DNA from: Casp-actino8 sp040381935
GTDB taxonomy: Bacteria > Actinomycetota > Acidimicrobiia > Acidimicrobiales > Ilumatobacteraceae
DNA length: 16,419 nt
Reading direction: 5' to 3'
Assembly (NCBI GenBank): GCA_040381935.1
Contig: JBEIGJ010000037.1
Coordinates: forward strand, 1-16,419
Below the pieces are notes generated by a model. It searched no databases, was not told the DNA's origin, and saw nothing but the letters and a program-made list of their open reading frames with translations. Positions 6,958 through 15,039 of the stretch are shown piece after piece (the first letter of the stretch is position 1; every line of letters starts with the position of its first letter). A program made the translations under genes and the position numbers.

Positions 6958-9900
6958 GATTGCGCTCCTCTCACCAAAGCGCTGGACGCTTTCAATCGAT
7001 GGGCACGACGCCGCGGTTGCACAATGGCCAAGATCACCATGAACCACAGCAATCCTTGAATGATCACCCAGATATAGCGCGTGATCGAGGTCGAGTACTC
7101 CAGAGATCCTCGGGTCGATTCCGTCAGGTCGAAGGCCATAACCGAACCGAATGAAGGTCGCGCCGCGATCTCTGCGTCACTTGTTCTTACAGACCATCGA
7201 CTGTCGTAGGGCACACCCCAATGCAAGGTTCCGGCTAACAAGTCCTCTGCCGGATGGCTGGTTGCAGCGGTCCCCACGAGCACCGGAACCGACAACGCCA
7301 GCTCGGCTGACACCAGATCCGTGACACCACCGGCTTTACTGGATTCCGCCGCTGTGGCGCTCAACCGACTGGAAATCGGAAGCCATTGCGTATTTTCGAA
7401 TATCACCATGCTCGGCGGACTGTAAACCTTCTGTAGATCGAGCTGTTCGCTGAATGCTGCCAATATTCCTTCTGGTTCGGGAAGGGGAGATGAACTCGTG
7501 GAGTGGACCCGATCGATAATCGGTACGACGATGTACCGGATTCCAAACGGAGCCATGAGACGCCCAGCTCGCAAAGTGGTGTGGTCAGCCACCGCATCGA
7601 TGACCGGTCGTACCAATCGGTCAACATCGTCAGGCCGTGGGGTCCATCGATCGAGCACTGTGGCTTGGGTATTTCGCAACAAGGAAAAGGCCATGCCATC
7701 GCGATACGAGTGAGATCCCCCGATGGACATACGCGCATCACCGATGATCAATGTTCGGTGATCACCCCCGCTGCGCTCCCCCAAAAGTTCGGTGAGCTGC
7801 CCATATAACGATGTTGAAGGCTGTTCCCACCGTCCATCGACTGCAACCACTGCTGCTGGTACGAGTCCAATCGGAATCACAGCCAAGGAGAAGAGGGCCA
7901 CTGGTTGACGCCAACCGAATTTTCCGCCGCGAACATCGATACTCAACGACATCACCGTCAAGGCAACCCCAAGCGCCAAACCGCAGGCAACAGGAACCAA
8001 GAGAACCCCAGCATCGACAAGAGCAAAGGGGAGTCGCCCCGAATCTTTCAAAAAGGCCACCGTGAGTCCGCCCAGGACCAAAAGAGCAGCCCGCGAGGCC
8101 CAAAGAAATCGGGAGTGACGAGCGATCAGTGGCACCACCAGCAAGGGGAGATACAGAACCAGTATCAAACTTCCCAAAGCCGAGGGACCGATACCAAAAC
8201 GCAGAATTCCCCACCAGCCAAGTTCGGCTGTTTCGCGAGCGGGAACCCCGGCGATGGCATGCCAGGCATCGGCACTGAAGAAACGAGTACTCCACGGCAT
8301 GTTCAGCAACAACGCCACCGCAACTGCGGTCAACGTGGCGGCCACACCCAGCCACGCAGCTCGCATCGAGCCGCCAGCGACTCCAGAGGCCAGTAGCCAA
8401 AGAAGTGCCGAGAAAAGTACGACGACCACAACTGCGGGAGCGAAGGCCAGGGTCAGCGCCAAGATGAACGAGAGCCGGGCGACTTGAGCGACGCGCTGTG
8501 CCGAACTGAGATGACGCACGACATCGCGGCGAGCGTCACTGCGCACTGGTCCTCCGATTCCTCCAAAGGATCGAATGAGATGCAGGGCCCAGGGAAGAAC
8601 GGCATAGGCCACGAGTGCCTGGTGGCGGCCGGAAGCAACTGCAGCGTACGGAAGTGGCACTGCGGCGTAGGCCAAAAGACCAGCCAAGCGCGCCCGCTCC
8701 TCGTGAATGACACTGCACAGACGCGACATCCCCCACCAGCCGATGGGAATCAAGCCAATGGATGCCAGAGTCTGCAACAAACCAAATTTTCCGAGCAGAA
8801 ACACGCCGGCCAATCCGGTCAGTGCCCGGGCGGTGGGTTGCGCTTCCGTACTCCCGAGATCGGCATCCCACCAACCACTGAAGTAAGAAGAAATCAAAAG
8901 CCGCCGAGAATCGGGAAAGGGCAAGAACTCCCCCACTGACTGCAAACCCTCGGCCAAAATCTCACGGGCTCCAACGAAGAACAGCAGTCCGAGCCCGCTC
9001 CAGACCAAGAGTGGACGATAACGGCGCGGTCGGTGAACGTCGTCGACACCCTCGTCGACGGAGCCTTCATCATTGGCATCGATGAGTCGACGCGCCTCGA
9101 GTGCTCGTCGACGAAAGACCTGTCGCCAGCGCAGAGTTCCACTGGTTTGCAAATCTGCAATCTCGCGATCGGGGACCCGACGGATAGTGCGCATCCGTTT
9201 TCTTCGGCTCCGTACCGATCCGAATTGGGTCAGCAATGCCACCAGGCTCCCTACTCGCAGCCGCGCTCGGCTCCAGCGCCCGCGGACCAAGGACCACAGA
9301 GCACCGATCAGACCAACGACTATCAACTGGCACAGGACCAAACCCAGCCGACCGCGGCCCGTGAGGCTGGCCACTGTCAGTACTCGATTACGTTCCACCT
9401 CGGATAACGCTGCGATGCTCGGAGGACTCAACAAAGTCGAGGCACGGTGGCGTCCGGTGGCATCGGGTACGACCACCACTCTCGCCCCAGAAAGATGGAC
9501 CCGCCAACAGAAATCCAAACCCTCGCCAAAGCGACGTATTGACGGCTCGAACCCACCTAACTTGCGAAACAGATCAGCACGCACGAGAAGGCACGCAGTC
9601 GACAGGGCGAAAACATCTCGAACCGCGTCATGTTGCTCTTGATCGATTTCATGTGGTTCGACAACATCGAAAAGATCTCCGAAACGGTCCCCTTGAAAAC
9701 CAACCGATTGCAGATACCGCGGCTCATCCCATTCGAAAAGCTTCGGACCAACCACAGCTGCTTTCGACCGCAGCGACTCCTCCACCAAGAGACGAACTGC
9801 TTGGGGAGCCAGTGCCACATCGTCGTGCATGATGAGGAAATACCCACTCGTTCCTTCCACCAAAGGCAAAATCCCACTGACCGCCGAGCCGAAACCGGTG

Positions 9901-10166
9901 GCCGCCACCGACCGTACGTGCGCATGGGGAAGAATCTGCGATGCCAAAGACCGGACTCGGGTGAGAAAGTCATCAGAGGACTCAGCAACAAGGATCAAGA
10001 CCTGAAGATCAGCGTATGTCTGATCCGCCAAGGCTTCGAGAACCTCCGGAAGAACGGGCGACGGTTCGTGGACCACGATTGCAGCGACCACTCCCGGATC
10101 AGTAGCAGGCTCACCGCCGGGAGTAGAACCAGCAGCGCCAGGGGAAGAAGACAACTCGGTCACCAC
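6954..10166 (-). CDS. GT2 glycosyltransferase fused to a large membrane domain
   Basis: A 1070-residue protein. Residues about 25-260 form a family 2 glycosyltransferase domain. It has VVAAIVVHEPSP at the start of the nucleotide-binding fold, MHDDVAL at 113-119 as the DXD-type metal site, and GEGLDFCWR at 214-222 in the position of the acceptor/catalytic acid motif of rhamnosyl- and galactofuranosyl-type GT2 enzymes. Membrane helices begin near 275-295, followed by a basic cytoplasmic stretch (about 298-383), then a second hydrophobic region from about 385 with many helices. A loop with YFSGWWDADLGS (428-439) precedes the main bundle. A long soluble segment near 770-1000 contains MAPFGIRYIVVP, and one last helix lies close to the C-terminus. 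The start is one of two adjacent GTG codons (10166 or 10163), with GGGGAAG just upstream. It is the first gene of a three-gene set. It probably transfers a sugar to a lipid-linked acceptor on the inner face, while the membrane part may act in export, polymerisation or outer-face transfer (inference). Confidence 0.88.
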   Translation of the reverse strand: MVTELSSSPGAAGSTPGGEPATDPGVVAAIVVHEPSPVLPEVLEALADQTYADLQVLILVAESSDDFLTRVRSLASQILPHAHVRSVAATGFGSAVSGILPLVEGTSGYFLIMHDDVALAPQAVRLLVEESLRSKAAVVGPKLFEWDEPRYLQSVGFQGDRFGDLFDVVEPHEIDQEQHDAVRDVFALSTACLLVRADLFRKLGGFEPSIRRFGEGLDFCWRVHLSGARVVVVPDATGRHRASTLLSPPSIAALSEVERNRVLTVASLTGRGRLGLVLCQLIVVGLIGALWSLVRGRWSRARLRVGSLVALLTQFGSVRSRRKRMRTIRRVPDREIADLQTSGTLRWRQVFRRRALEARRLIDANDEGSVDEGVDDVHRPRRYRPLLVWSGLGLLFFVGAREILAEGLQSVGEFLPFPDSRRLLISSYFSGWWDADLGSTEAQPTARALTGLAGVFLLGKFGLLQTLASIGLIPIGWWGMSRLCSVIHEERARLAGLLAYAAVPLPYAAVASGRHQALVAYAVLPWALHLIRSFGGIGGPVRSDARRDVVRHLSSAQRVAQVARLSFILALTLAFAPAVVVVVLFSALLWLLASGVAGGSMRAAWLGVAATLTAVAVALLLNMPWSTRFFSADAWHAIAGVPARETAELGWWGILRFGIGPSALGSLILVLYLPLLVVPLIARHSRFLWASRAALLVLGGLTVAFLKDSGRLPFALVDAGVLLVPVACGLALGVALTVMSLSIDVRGGKFGWRQPVALFSLAVIPIGLVPAAVVAVDGRWEQPSTSLYGQLTELLGERSGGDHRTLIIGDARMSIGGSHSYRDGMAFSLLRNTQATVLDRWTPRPDDVDRLVRPVIDAVADHTTLRAGRLMAPFGIRYIVVPIIDRVHSTSSSPLPEPEGILAAFSEQLDLQKVYSPPSMVIFENTQWLPISSRLSATAAESSKAGGVTDLVSAELALSVPVLVGTAATSHPAEDLLAGTLHWGVPYDSRWSVRTSDAEIAARPSFGSVMAFDLTESTRGSLEYSTSITRYIWVIIQGLLWFMVILAIVQPRRRAHRLKASSALVRGAQS

Positions 10167-10316
10167 GGCTTCCCCAGGTTAGTCCCCAAGTCCCCGCCCA
10201 TTGGCTCGCCTCCACCCACGGTGACACTGACTCTCGAATCGGAGACTTTTCGCACTCGGTGGAGCACAGGACATTCAGGGTCTTTCGGCACATTCTGACT
10301 AGGGTTAGGAACCTTG
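10167..10316. other. Divergent intergenic region between the GT2-fusion gene and the flippase gene
   Basis: About 150 bases hold the starts of two divergent transcripts. Next to the GT2 start, AGTCCCC occurs twice (10181-10187 and 10189-10195), one base apart, which might be an operator half-site pair or simple low complexity. TAACCT on the minus strand, ending nine bases before the first GTG, could be a -10 box. On the plus strand TAGGGT at 10300-10305 is a weak -10 candidate. No clear -35 box, riboswitch or terminator is seen. Confidence 0.25.
10307..10310 (+). promoter_or_regulatory. Ribosome-binding site that sets the flippase start
   Basis: AGGA ends six bases before the ATG at 10317. 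This favours that ATG over the adjacent TTG at 10314, which would leave only three bases of spacing. Confidence 0.6.
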
Positions 10317-11732
10317 ATGCCCGAAGATTCGTCACCGGCAAACCTCGATTCAAGAGGCGGCTCCAGTCCAGCAGTCGTACCGGAAAATACCGACCCGTCT
10401 TCGCTTGCAACTTCTTTCGTCACCGATCCAAGTGCGGCCAAGACTCCCCTTCCCGAAGGCACACTTGCTGTGGGTGGCGGACTCCTTGTTGCTGGCCTCT
10501 CCAGTTACGCATTCTTCAAAGTCGGACAAGAAGCTCTCGGCAAAGACGATTTCAAACCCATCGTCGCTTTATGGTTCGCAACTTTTGTCTTGGCTCCCGG
10601 ATTCTTTTTGCCCCTTGAACAGGAGATGGGTCGGGCCCTCGCCCACCGTCGCGCTCTCGGCCATGGGGGCCGACCGGTGGTCTCCCGAGTCGTTCCCCTG
10701 GGTGCGGTCATTGCCGGTGTCATCGTGGCGGTCCTGGTCGGATTCAGCTCACTGGCGACGCGCGAGTTCTTTGAAGGATTCGGACTCGTCACCGCAGCAC
10801 TCATCGTGGCTTTCTTGGCCTATGCGCCAACGCACCTGGCCCGCGGTATTTGTTCCGGTCAAGGTCGGTTCGCTGCGTACGGCATTGTCATGGGAACCGA
10901 CGGTTTCGTACGCGTGGTCGGGTGCATCGTGCTGTGGCAACTCGATGTCACCAACGTCGGGGCATACGCCATGCTGGTGGCTCTATCACCACTGACTGGC
11001 GTCATCATCGTGGGATTCATGGGGGAACTGCGCACGGAGCCTGGCCCCCCGGCAGCCTGGTCCGAAGTCACTCCTAATCTTGGCTGGCTGCTGCTCGGAT
11101 CCCTGATGGGTGCTGGTCTGGTCAACGCCGGTCCGATCGCCATCGATATCTTGGCCCAAGCCGGCGAGTCGGAAAAGGTGACGCGCTTTGGCAATGGCGT
11201 CTTACTCTCACGAGTTCCGCTGTTCTTGTTTCAAGCGGTGCAGGCCGCACTCCTGCCACGTTTGGCACGCCTAGCAGCCCAGGGCGATCTTTCGGAATTT
11301 CGTCGCGGTTTTCGCCAACTCATGGTCGTGGTGGTCTTCGTAGGCATTCTGGGAACCGTGAGCTCATTCGCCTTTGGCCCACCCGTTCTCGACCTGGTCT
11401 ACGACGGAGGCCTCGATCGCCGTACTTTGACCTTGCTGGCTCTTGGTAGTGCGGTCTACATGGTGGCTTTGGCCACTGCACAAGCAGTCATTGCCTTACG
11501 GGGGCATGCACGAGTGGGATTGGGGTGGCTCACCGGAATGATCACCTTCTTGCTGTGCGCTTGGCTCTCCTCGAACGATCTCTATCTCCGAGTGGAGATC
11601 GGCTTGGTTGCAAGTTCACTCGCGGCGCTGCTGGTCTTTGTGGTGTCCTTACGACGATTGCTGGCCTCGGGCGCAACCTTTGATCCCGATTCACTCAATG
11701 ACGCCCTCTCGGACCGCCCGCTCGAATCCTGA
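10317..11732 (+). CDS. MOP-superfamily lipid-linked oligosaccharide flippase (Wzx/MurJ-like)
   Basis: A 471-residue integral membrane protein. A Ser/Pro/Thr-rich soluble N-terminus (about 1-46) is followed by roughly 12 to 14 hydrophobic helices to about residue 450, then a short polar tail. Helices are paired with short basic loops, for example ALAHRRALGHGGRP (about 107-120). There is a mid-protein ARGICSGQGRFAAYGIVMG segment and, in the second half, a RVPLFLFQAVQAALLPRLARLA stretch. That last segment closely resembles the conserved half of polysaccharide-biosynthesis (Wzx) and MurJ flippases of the MVF/MATE-type fold. No strict signature distinguishes an O-antigen flippase from a lipid II flippase, but the surrounding glycosyltransferases favour export of an undecaprenyl- or decaprenyl-linked oligosaccharide. 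The ATG at 10317 has a good AGGA six bases upstream. The gene diverges from the GT2-fusion gene and converges on gmd with only 34 bases between stops. Confidence 0.85.
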   Translation: MPEDSSPANLDSRGGSSPAVVPENTDPSSLATSFVTDPSAAKTPLPEGTLAVGGGLLVAGLSSYAFFKVGQEALGKDDFKPIVALWFATFVLAPGFFLPLEQEMGRALAHRRALGHGGRPVVSRVVPLGAVIAGVIVAVLVGFSSLATREFFEGFGLVTAALIVAFLAYAPTHLARGICSGQGRFAAYGIVMGTDGFVRVVGCIVLWQLDVTNVGAYAMLVALSPLTGVIIVGFMGELRTEPGPPAAWSEVTPNLGWLLLGSLMGAGLVNAGPIAIDILAQAGESEKVTRFGNGVLLSRVPLFLFQAVQAALLPRLARLAAQGDLSEFRRGFRQLMVVVVFVGILGTVSSFAFGPPVLDLVYDGGLDRRTLTLLALGSAVYMVALATAQAVIALRGHARVGLGWLTGMITFLLCAWLSSNDLYLRVEIGLVASSLAALLVFVVSLRRLLASGATFDPDSLNDALSDRPLES

Positions 11733-11766
11733 AGGCGTCTCGGTCGGTCAAGGGTAGGACCCAGAA

Positions 11767-12762
11767 TCAGGGAAGAGCCAGACCAGCCTTGGTCGCTTCG
11801 AGGCGCAGGTCGTGTTGCACCATCATGCGAATCAACGCCGGAAAATCGACTTCTGGTTTCCAGCCCAATTTCGTGCGGGCCTTGGTGGCATCGCCAATGA
11901 GGAGATCGACTTCGGCTGGACGATAGAACTTCGGATCCTGGCGCACGTACGGTCGCCAATCGCCGATTCCGGCTTCGTTGAAGGCCAACTCCACCAGTTC
12001 TTCGATGGTGTGCGTCTCACCGGTGGCGATCACATAGTCGTCTGGCTCATCTTGTTGAAGCATGAGCCACATTGCCTTGACGTAGTCACCGGCATAGCCC
12101 CAGTCGCGTTTGGCATCAAGGTTGCCCATCACCAATTCGCTCTGGAGCCCGAGACGAATCCGCGCTGCGGCGTTGGTGACCTTGCGGGTCACAAATTCCA
12201 CTCCCCGACGAGGACCTTCATGATTGAAAAGAATGCCCGAACACGCCCACAGGCCGTAACTCTCGCGATAGTTCACCGTGATGTCGTGGCCGAACACTTT
12301 GGCGCATCCGTACGGTGAGCGGGGATGAAAGGGAGTCAGTTCGTTTTGGGGAATCTCCCGTACTTTGCCGAACATTTCCGATGACGAGGCTTGATAGAAG
12401 CGAATGGTGTTGTTGCTCTGCCCACCCACCATTCGAATTGCTTCCAACATCCGCAGTACTCCGGTACCAGTGAGATTGGCGGTCAGTTCTGCCTGGTTCC
12501 AAGAGAGCGCCACGAATGAGATCGCTGCCAAGTTGTAGACCTCGTCTGGTTGGGCTACTTCCATAGCCTTGACCAACGACGGCAAATCAGCCAGGTCCCC
12601 GGGCACGGTCTGCACATAAGGAAACTCATCGCGCAGCAGTTCAGCTTTCGGATTGTTTTGTCCCTTGACCATGCCAAAGATTTCGTAGCCCTTGGATTGC
12701 AGGAATTCCGCCATGTGCTGACCGTCTTGTCCGGTGACTCCAGTAATAAAGGCTCGGGGCAT
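11767..12762 (-). CDS. gmd: GDP-mannose 4,6-dehydratase
   Basis: A 331-residue extended SDR that converts GDP-D-mannose to GDP-4-keto-6-deoxy-D-mannose, the precursor of GDP-fucose, GDP-rhamnose and related deoxy sugars. Near full length for the family (about 320-370). The NAD(P)-binding motif GVTGQDG is at 8-14, followed by GDLAD (55-59) and NLAAISFVALSW (77-88). The catalytic centre is visible as SSSEMFGKV at 126-134 (Ser in place of the more usual Thr, then Glu129) and YGCAK at 151-155 (Tyr and Lys). NHEGPRRG at 180-187 and GNLDAKRDWGYAGDYV at 213-228 are GMD-specific. The start is supported by GAGGAGT five bases upstream. No GDP-fucose synthase or reductase gene follows in the window, so the final sugar is not determined here. 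It is transcribed towards the flippase gene and diverges from the GT4 gene, perhaps from overlapping promoters. Confidence 0.96.
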   Translation of the reverse strand: MPRAFITGVTGQDGQHMAEFLQSKGYEIFGMVKGQNNPKAELLRDEFPYVQTVPGDLADLPSLVKAMEVAQPDEVYNLAAISFVALSWNQAELTANLTGTGVLRMLEAIRMVGGQSNNTIRFYQASSSEMFGKVREIPQNELTPFHPRSPYGCAKVFGHDITVNYRESYGLWACSGILFNHEGPRRGVEFVTRKVTNAAARIRLGLQSELVMGNLDAKRDWGYAGDYVKAMWLMLQQDEPDDYVIATGETHTIEELVELAFNEAGIGDWRPYVRQDPKFYRPAEVDLLIGDATKARTKLGWKPEVDFPALIRMMVQHDLRLEATKAGLALP

Positions 12763-12767
12763 GAATG

Positions 12768-12774
12768 ACTCCTC
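12768..12774 (-). promoter_or_regulatory. Strong ribosome-binding site of gmd
   Basis: The minus strand reads GAGGAGT, ending five bases before the ATG at 12762. It fixes the gmd start and shows that this transcript, unlike ftsH, has a leader. Confidence 0.7.
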
Positions 12775-12795
12775 ACAGTTGCATCGAGATACCCC

Positions 12796-12823
12796 ATGCT
12801 ACGGTCTGGCCCCTACGCTCTAA
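12796..12823 (-). promoter_or_regulatory. Candidate gmd promoter, overlapping a divergent -10 box
   Basis: On the minus strand TTAGAG (12818-12823) and TAGCAT (12796-12801) are separated by 16 bases. This would give a leader of about 26 bases that includes the strong ribosome-binding site. The -10 hexamer is identical to the candidate for ftsH. The -35 match is poor, so this is only a candidate. Confidence 0.3.
12814..12819 (+). promoter_or_regulatory. Candidate -10 box facing the GT4-cofD-cofE genes
   Basis: TACGCT ends six bases before an ATG at 12826 that opens a 32-codon frame. The spacing equals that at ftsH and at the DUF3499 gene. The box overlaps the candidate -35 element of gmd on the other strand. 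No -35 is visible. Confidence 0.3.
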
Positions 12824-12825
12824 CC

Positions 12826-12924
12826 ATGGCCCGTCGTCATATCCGCCTACCAATAATCTTCCTCTTCAACCGGCGGGCGTCGAAGTTTGGGGATACATCT
12901 TCTCCGAACACGGACCAGCGGTGA
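12826..12924 (+). CDS. Possible 32-residue leader peptide upstream of the GT4 gene
   Basis: A short frame starts at ATG 12826 and stops with TGA at 12922-12924, four bases before the proposed GTG start of the glycosyltransferase. It begins MARRHIRLPIIFLFNRRAS and is basic with a short hydrophobic core. It has no Shine-Dalgarno sequence but sits six bases after a TACGCT hexamer, as expected for a leaderless start. Its stop codon lies inside the GGTGAT that may serve as ribosome-binding site for the GT4 gene, so its translation could be coupled to it. It may equally be a chance frame; I recognise no family. Confidence 0.25.
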   Translation: MARRHIRLPIIFLFNRRASKFGDTSSPNTDQR

Positions 12925-12925
12925 T
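12920..12925 (+). promoter_or_regulatory. Ribosome-binding site candidate of the GT4 gene
   Basis: GGTGAT can pair with the 16S rRNA tail (part of the AGGAGGTGATC complement). The equivalent of the AGGAGG core would end about seven bases before the GTG at 12929. It favours that GTG over the TTG at 12887. Confidence 0.4.
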
Positions 12926-12928
12926 GTC

Positions 12929-14068
12929 GTGCTGACGGTCGCCCTTGATACCGGGCCGCTGTATGGCCCAGTAACCGGCGTAGGCCGCTCAGTCATCGAA
13001 ATCATGGCCGAATTTCATACCCGTCCCGACGACATCACCGTCCTGCCCTACGCTCTCAGTTTTCGTGCCCCTTTGATCACTGGCACTCGCCGTCTTGGCT
13101 ATCCAGCTTCATTGGCGGTACGTAGTTGGGGGCACTGGAACATCCCCACCGCCAATCGTGCTCTCCGTCCGGCCCACATCATTCATGGCACCAACTTCGT
13201 CGTTCCCCCCTCACGCCTGCCGCGCTTGGTGACGGTGCACGACTGTTGGGCGCTACGTCACCCAGCGCAGTGCACCGCAGTGGTCACGCGTGCGATGGAT
13301 GCCCTCCGTCAGGCAGTGGCCACTGGCGCTCATATCCACGCTCCCTCCCAAGCCACCGCCGACGCTTTAATCGAATTCTTTCCTCATGCCCCAGTGACCG
13401 TGGTTCCATGGGCCACACCCCGTCCCATCACTACCGATCATCGACGTCCCGCCCGCGCTCAGTGGTCTCCTCAGAGGCCCGTTATTGCCTCGATAGGTAC
13501 TCTCGATCATCGCAAAAATCTTATTCGTCTGATCAAGGCTTTTTCTTCGCTCTCCACTGACTATCCCGATCTACTCTTGGCCTTGGCCGGTGCTCCCGGC
13601 AACGCTTCCCCGGCTATCGCCGATGTGCTTAACGACGTACCGGCTGAAGTGCGCTCACGGGTCGTGCTTCTGGGCTCGATTGAACACGATCAGGCAATGT
13701 GGCTGTACCGCAATTGTTCGGTCGTGGCCTATCCCTCACTTGATGAAGGATTTGGATTCCCGGTACTTGAAGCCATGGCTGCCGGCGTACCTGTCGTCGC
13801 AGCCGCTACGGGTTCTCTTCCCGAGATTGCTGGCGATGCCGCCATCTTGGTGGATCCCATCGATACCGATGCACTGGCCCAAGCACTGAGCACCGTCCTC
13901 AGTGATAGCGCTCAGCGCCAACGACTCATCGCTGCTGGATTGCTCCGTCTCCAGCACTTTTCTTGGTCGGCCACCGCCGATGGACTTCTCGAGGTGTACC
14001 GCTCCATCGTGGAATCATCTCCCCGCACCCATCGAAGTCGCCGTCAAACCGGAAGAATGTCGCTGTGA
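12929..14068 (+). CDS. GT4 family glycosyltransferase
   Basis: A predicted 379-residue cytoplasmic or membrane-associated retaining glycosyltransferase with two Rossmann-like halves (GT-B fold). The N-terminus reads VALDTGPLYGPVTGVGR (about 4-20), a common opening of GT4 mannosyl- and rhamnosyltransferase-like proteins, with the glycine-rich loop near 15-19. HDC (104-106) and an APSQATADAL segment (138-147) follow. The C-terminal donor-binding half has IGTLDHRKN at 189-197 and EGFGFPVLEAM at 273-283, the E-x7-E element (Glu273, Glu281) that binds the nucleotide-sugar. The start is uncertain: GTG at 12929 gives the family-typical N-terminus, while the frame stays open to a TTG at 12887. It overlaps cofD by four bases (GTGA), so it is the first full gene of a GT4-cofD-cofE set. 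Donor and acceptor are unknown. The divergent gmd makes a GDP-deoxymannose-type donor a plausible guess. Confidence 0.9.
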   Translation: MLTVALDTGPLYGPVTGVGRSVIEIMAEFHTRPDDITVLPYALSFRAPLITGTRRLGYPASLAVRSWGHWNIPTANRALRPAHIIHGTNFVVPPSRLPRLVTVHDCWALRHPAQCTAVVTRAMDALRQAVATGAHIHAPSQATADALIEFFPHAPVTVVPWATPRPITTDHRRPARAQWSPQRPVIASIGTLDHRKNLIRLIKAFSSLSTDYPDLLLALAGAPGNASPAIADVLNDVPAEVRSRVVLLGSIEHDQAMWLYRNCSVVAYPSLDEGFGFPVLEAMAAGVPVVAAATGSLPEIAGDAAILVDPIDTDALAQALSTVLSDSAQRQRLIAAGLLRLQHFSWSATADGLLEVYRSIVESSPRTHRSRRQTGRMSL

Positions 14069-15039
14069 TTCTCGTTTTGGCCGGTGGCGTCGGTGCGGCG
14101 CGTTTTCTTCGTGGTTTGGTCCGAGTCGTCGATCCAACCGAGATCACCGTGGTCGTCAATTCCGGGGACGACACCGTCATGCACGGTTTGCACATCTCCC
14201 CGGATCTCGACACCATCACCTACACCCTGGCTGAAGCGATAGACCCGGAGCGTGGCTGGGGACTGGCCGGAGAGTCCTGGCGGGTCATGGAATCTCTTGG
14301 TCGTTACGAAGTTCAACGGCCTGCTCATTCCCGGGCCGCAGAAACCTGGTTCAATCTCGGCGACCGCGATCTGGCGACACACCTTTATCGCACCGCTCGC
14401 CTCGATGAAGGGGCGACATTGAGTACGGTCACCGACGAAATTGCGAAGGCTTGGAAGGTTCCGGTACGCATTGTGCCGATGAGCGATAGCCCAGTGGCCA
14501 CCATGGTCGAGATCGTGGACGCCGATGGGCAGCAGCGAACCGTGTCTTTCCAGGAATATTTCGTCCGGCTCCGACACGCAGTGCCGATCACCAATGTTTC
14601 GTTCATCGGACATGAACGTGCCACGCCAACTTTTTTGGATCTTCTCGACCAAGCACAAACCATCATCATCGCTCCGTCGAATCCCATTGTGTCCTTGGGG
14701 CCCATTCGGTCTCTCCCGGGAGTCGAAGAGGGACTGCGACGGAACCGGGCGCGAACTGTGGCGGTATCGCCCATCGTGGCTGGAGCTGCTATCAAAGGTC
14801 CAGCCGATCGAATGTTGAAGGAATTGGGATACAGCGCTTCGGTCACGGGAGTCGCCAACCTCTATGCATCCGTCGCAGCAACATTGGTCATCGACCAAGC
14901 CGATGCTGCTCAGCAAAGCGATATTGAAAAAGCTGGCATGAACTGTGTCGTCACCAACACGATCATGAATCAAGTCGAGGTCACCACTCGTTTGGCCCGC
15001 ACTGTTTTGGACGCTCATCGACCAGGAGGCAAATCATGA
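14065..15039 (+). CDS. cofD: 2-phospho-L-lactate / phosphoenolpyruvate transferase of F420 synthesis
   Basis: A 324-residue protein, near the usual 310-330. It transfers a phospholactyl (archaea) or phosphoenolpyruvyl (mycobacterial FbiA) moiety from the GDP-activated form onto the deazaflavin Fo, giving (dehydro)F420-0. Family motifs are LAGGVGAARFLRG (5-17), VNSGDD (31-36), HGLHISPDLDTITYTLA (40-56), NLGDRDLATHL (97-107) and APSNPIVSLGPI (203-214). The frame is open upstream to 13963, but the GTG at 14065 overlaps the GT4 stop (GTGA), begins right at the conserved glycine-rich strand and has GGAAG nine bases upstream, so I choose it. Its stop overlaps the cofE start (ATGA). Whether it uses 2-phospholactate or phosphoenolpyruvate cannot be told from motifs alone. 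In actinobacteria the phosphoenolpyruvate route is expected, and the gene is then named fbiA. Confidence 0.95.
   Translation: MILVLAGGVGAARFLRGLVRVVDPTEITVVVNSGDDTVMHGLHISPDLDTITYTLAEAIDPERGWGLAGESWRVMESLGRYEVQRPAHSRAAETWFNLGDRDLATHLYRTARLDEGATLSTVTDEIAKAWKVPVRIVPMSDSPVATMVEIVDADGQQRTVSFQEYFVRLRHAVPITNVSFIGHERATPTFLDLLDQAQTIIIAPSNPIVSLGPIRSLPGVEEGLRRNRARTVAVSPIVAGAAIKGPADRMLKELGYSASVTGVANLYASVAATLVIDQADAAQQSDIEKAGMNCVVTNTIMNQVEVTTRLARTVLDAHRPGGKS
15024..15029 (+). promoter_or_regulatory. Ribosome-binding site of cofE inside cofD
   Basis: A perfect AGGAGG ends six bases before the cofE ATG at 15036, within the last codons of cofD. It allows cofE to be translated efficiently in addition to coupling through the ATGA overlap. 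Confidence 0.75.

Noticed and set aside
7762..8400. A minus-strand frame of 212 residues rich in Cys, Gly and Arg.
   Set aside because: It is a shifted frame inside the GT2-fusion gene. The composition is typical of a shadow of a membrane-protein gene.
11812..12318. A plus-strand frame of 168 residues opposite gmd.
   Set aside because: It is antisense to highly conserved gmd motifs and has no family of its own.
14044..15018. A 324-residue minus-strand frame opposite cofD.
   Set aside because: It is antisense to almost all of cofD, has no hydrophobic or motif pattern, and cofD is clearly the conserved gene.
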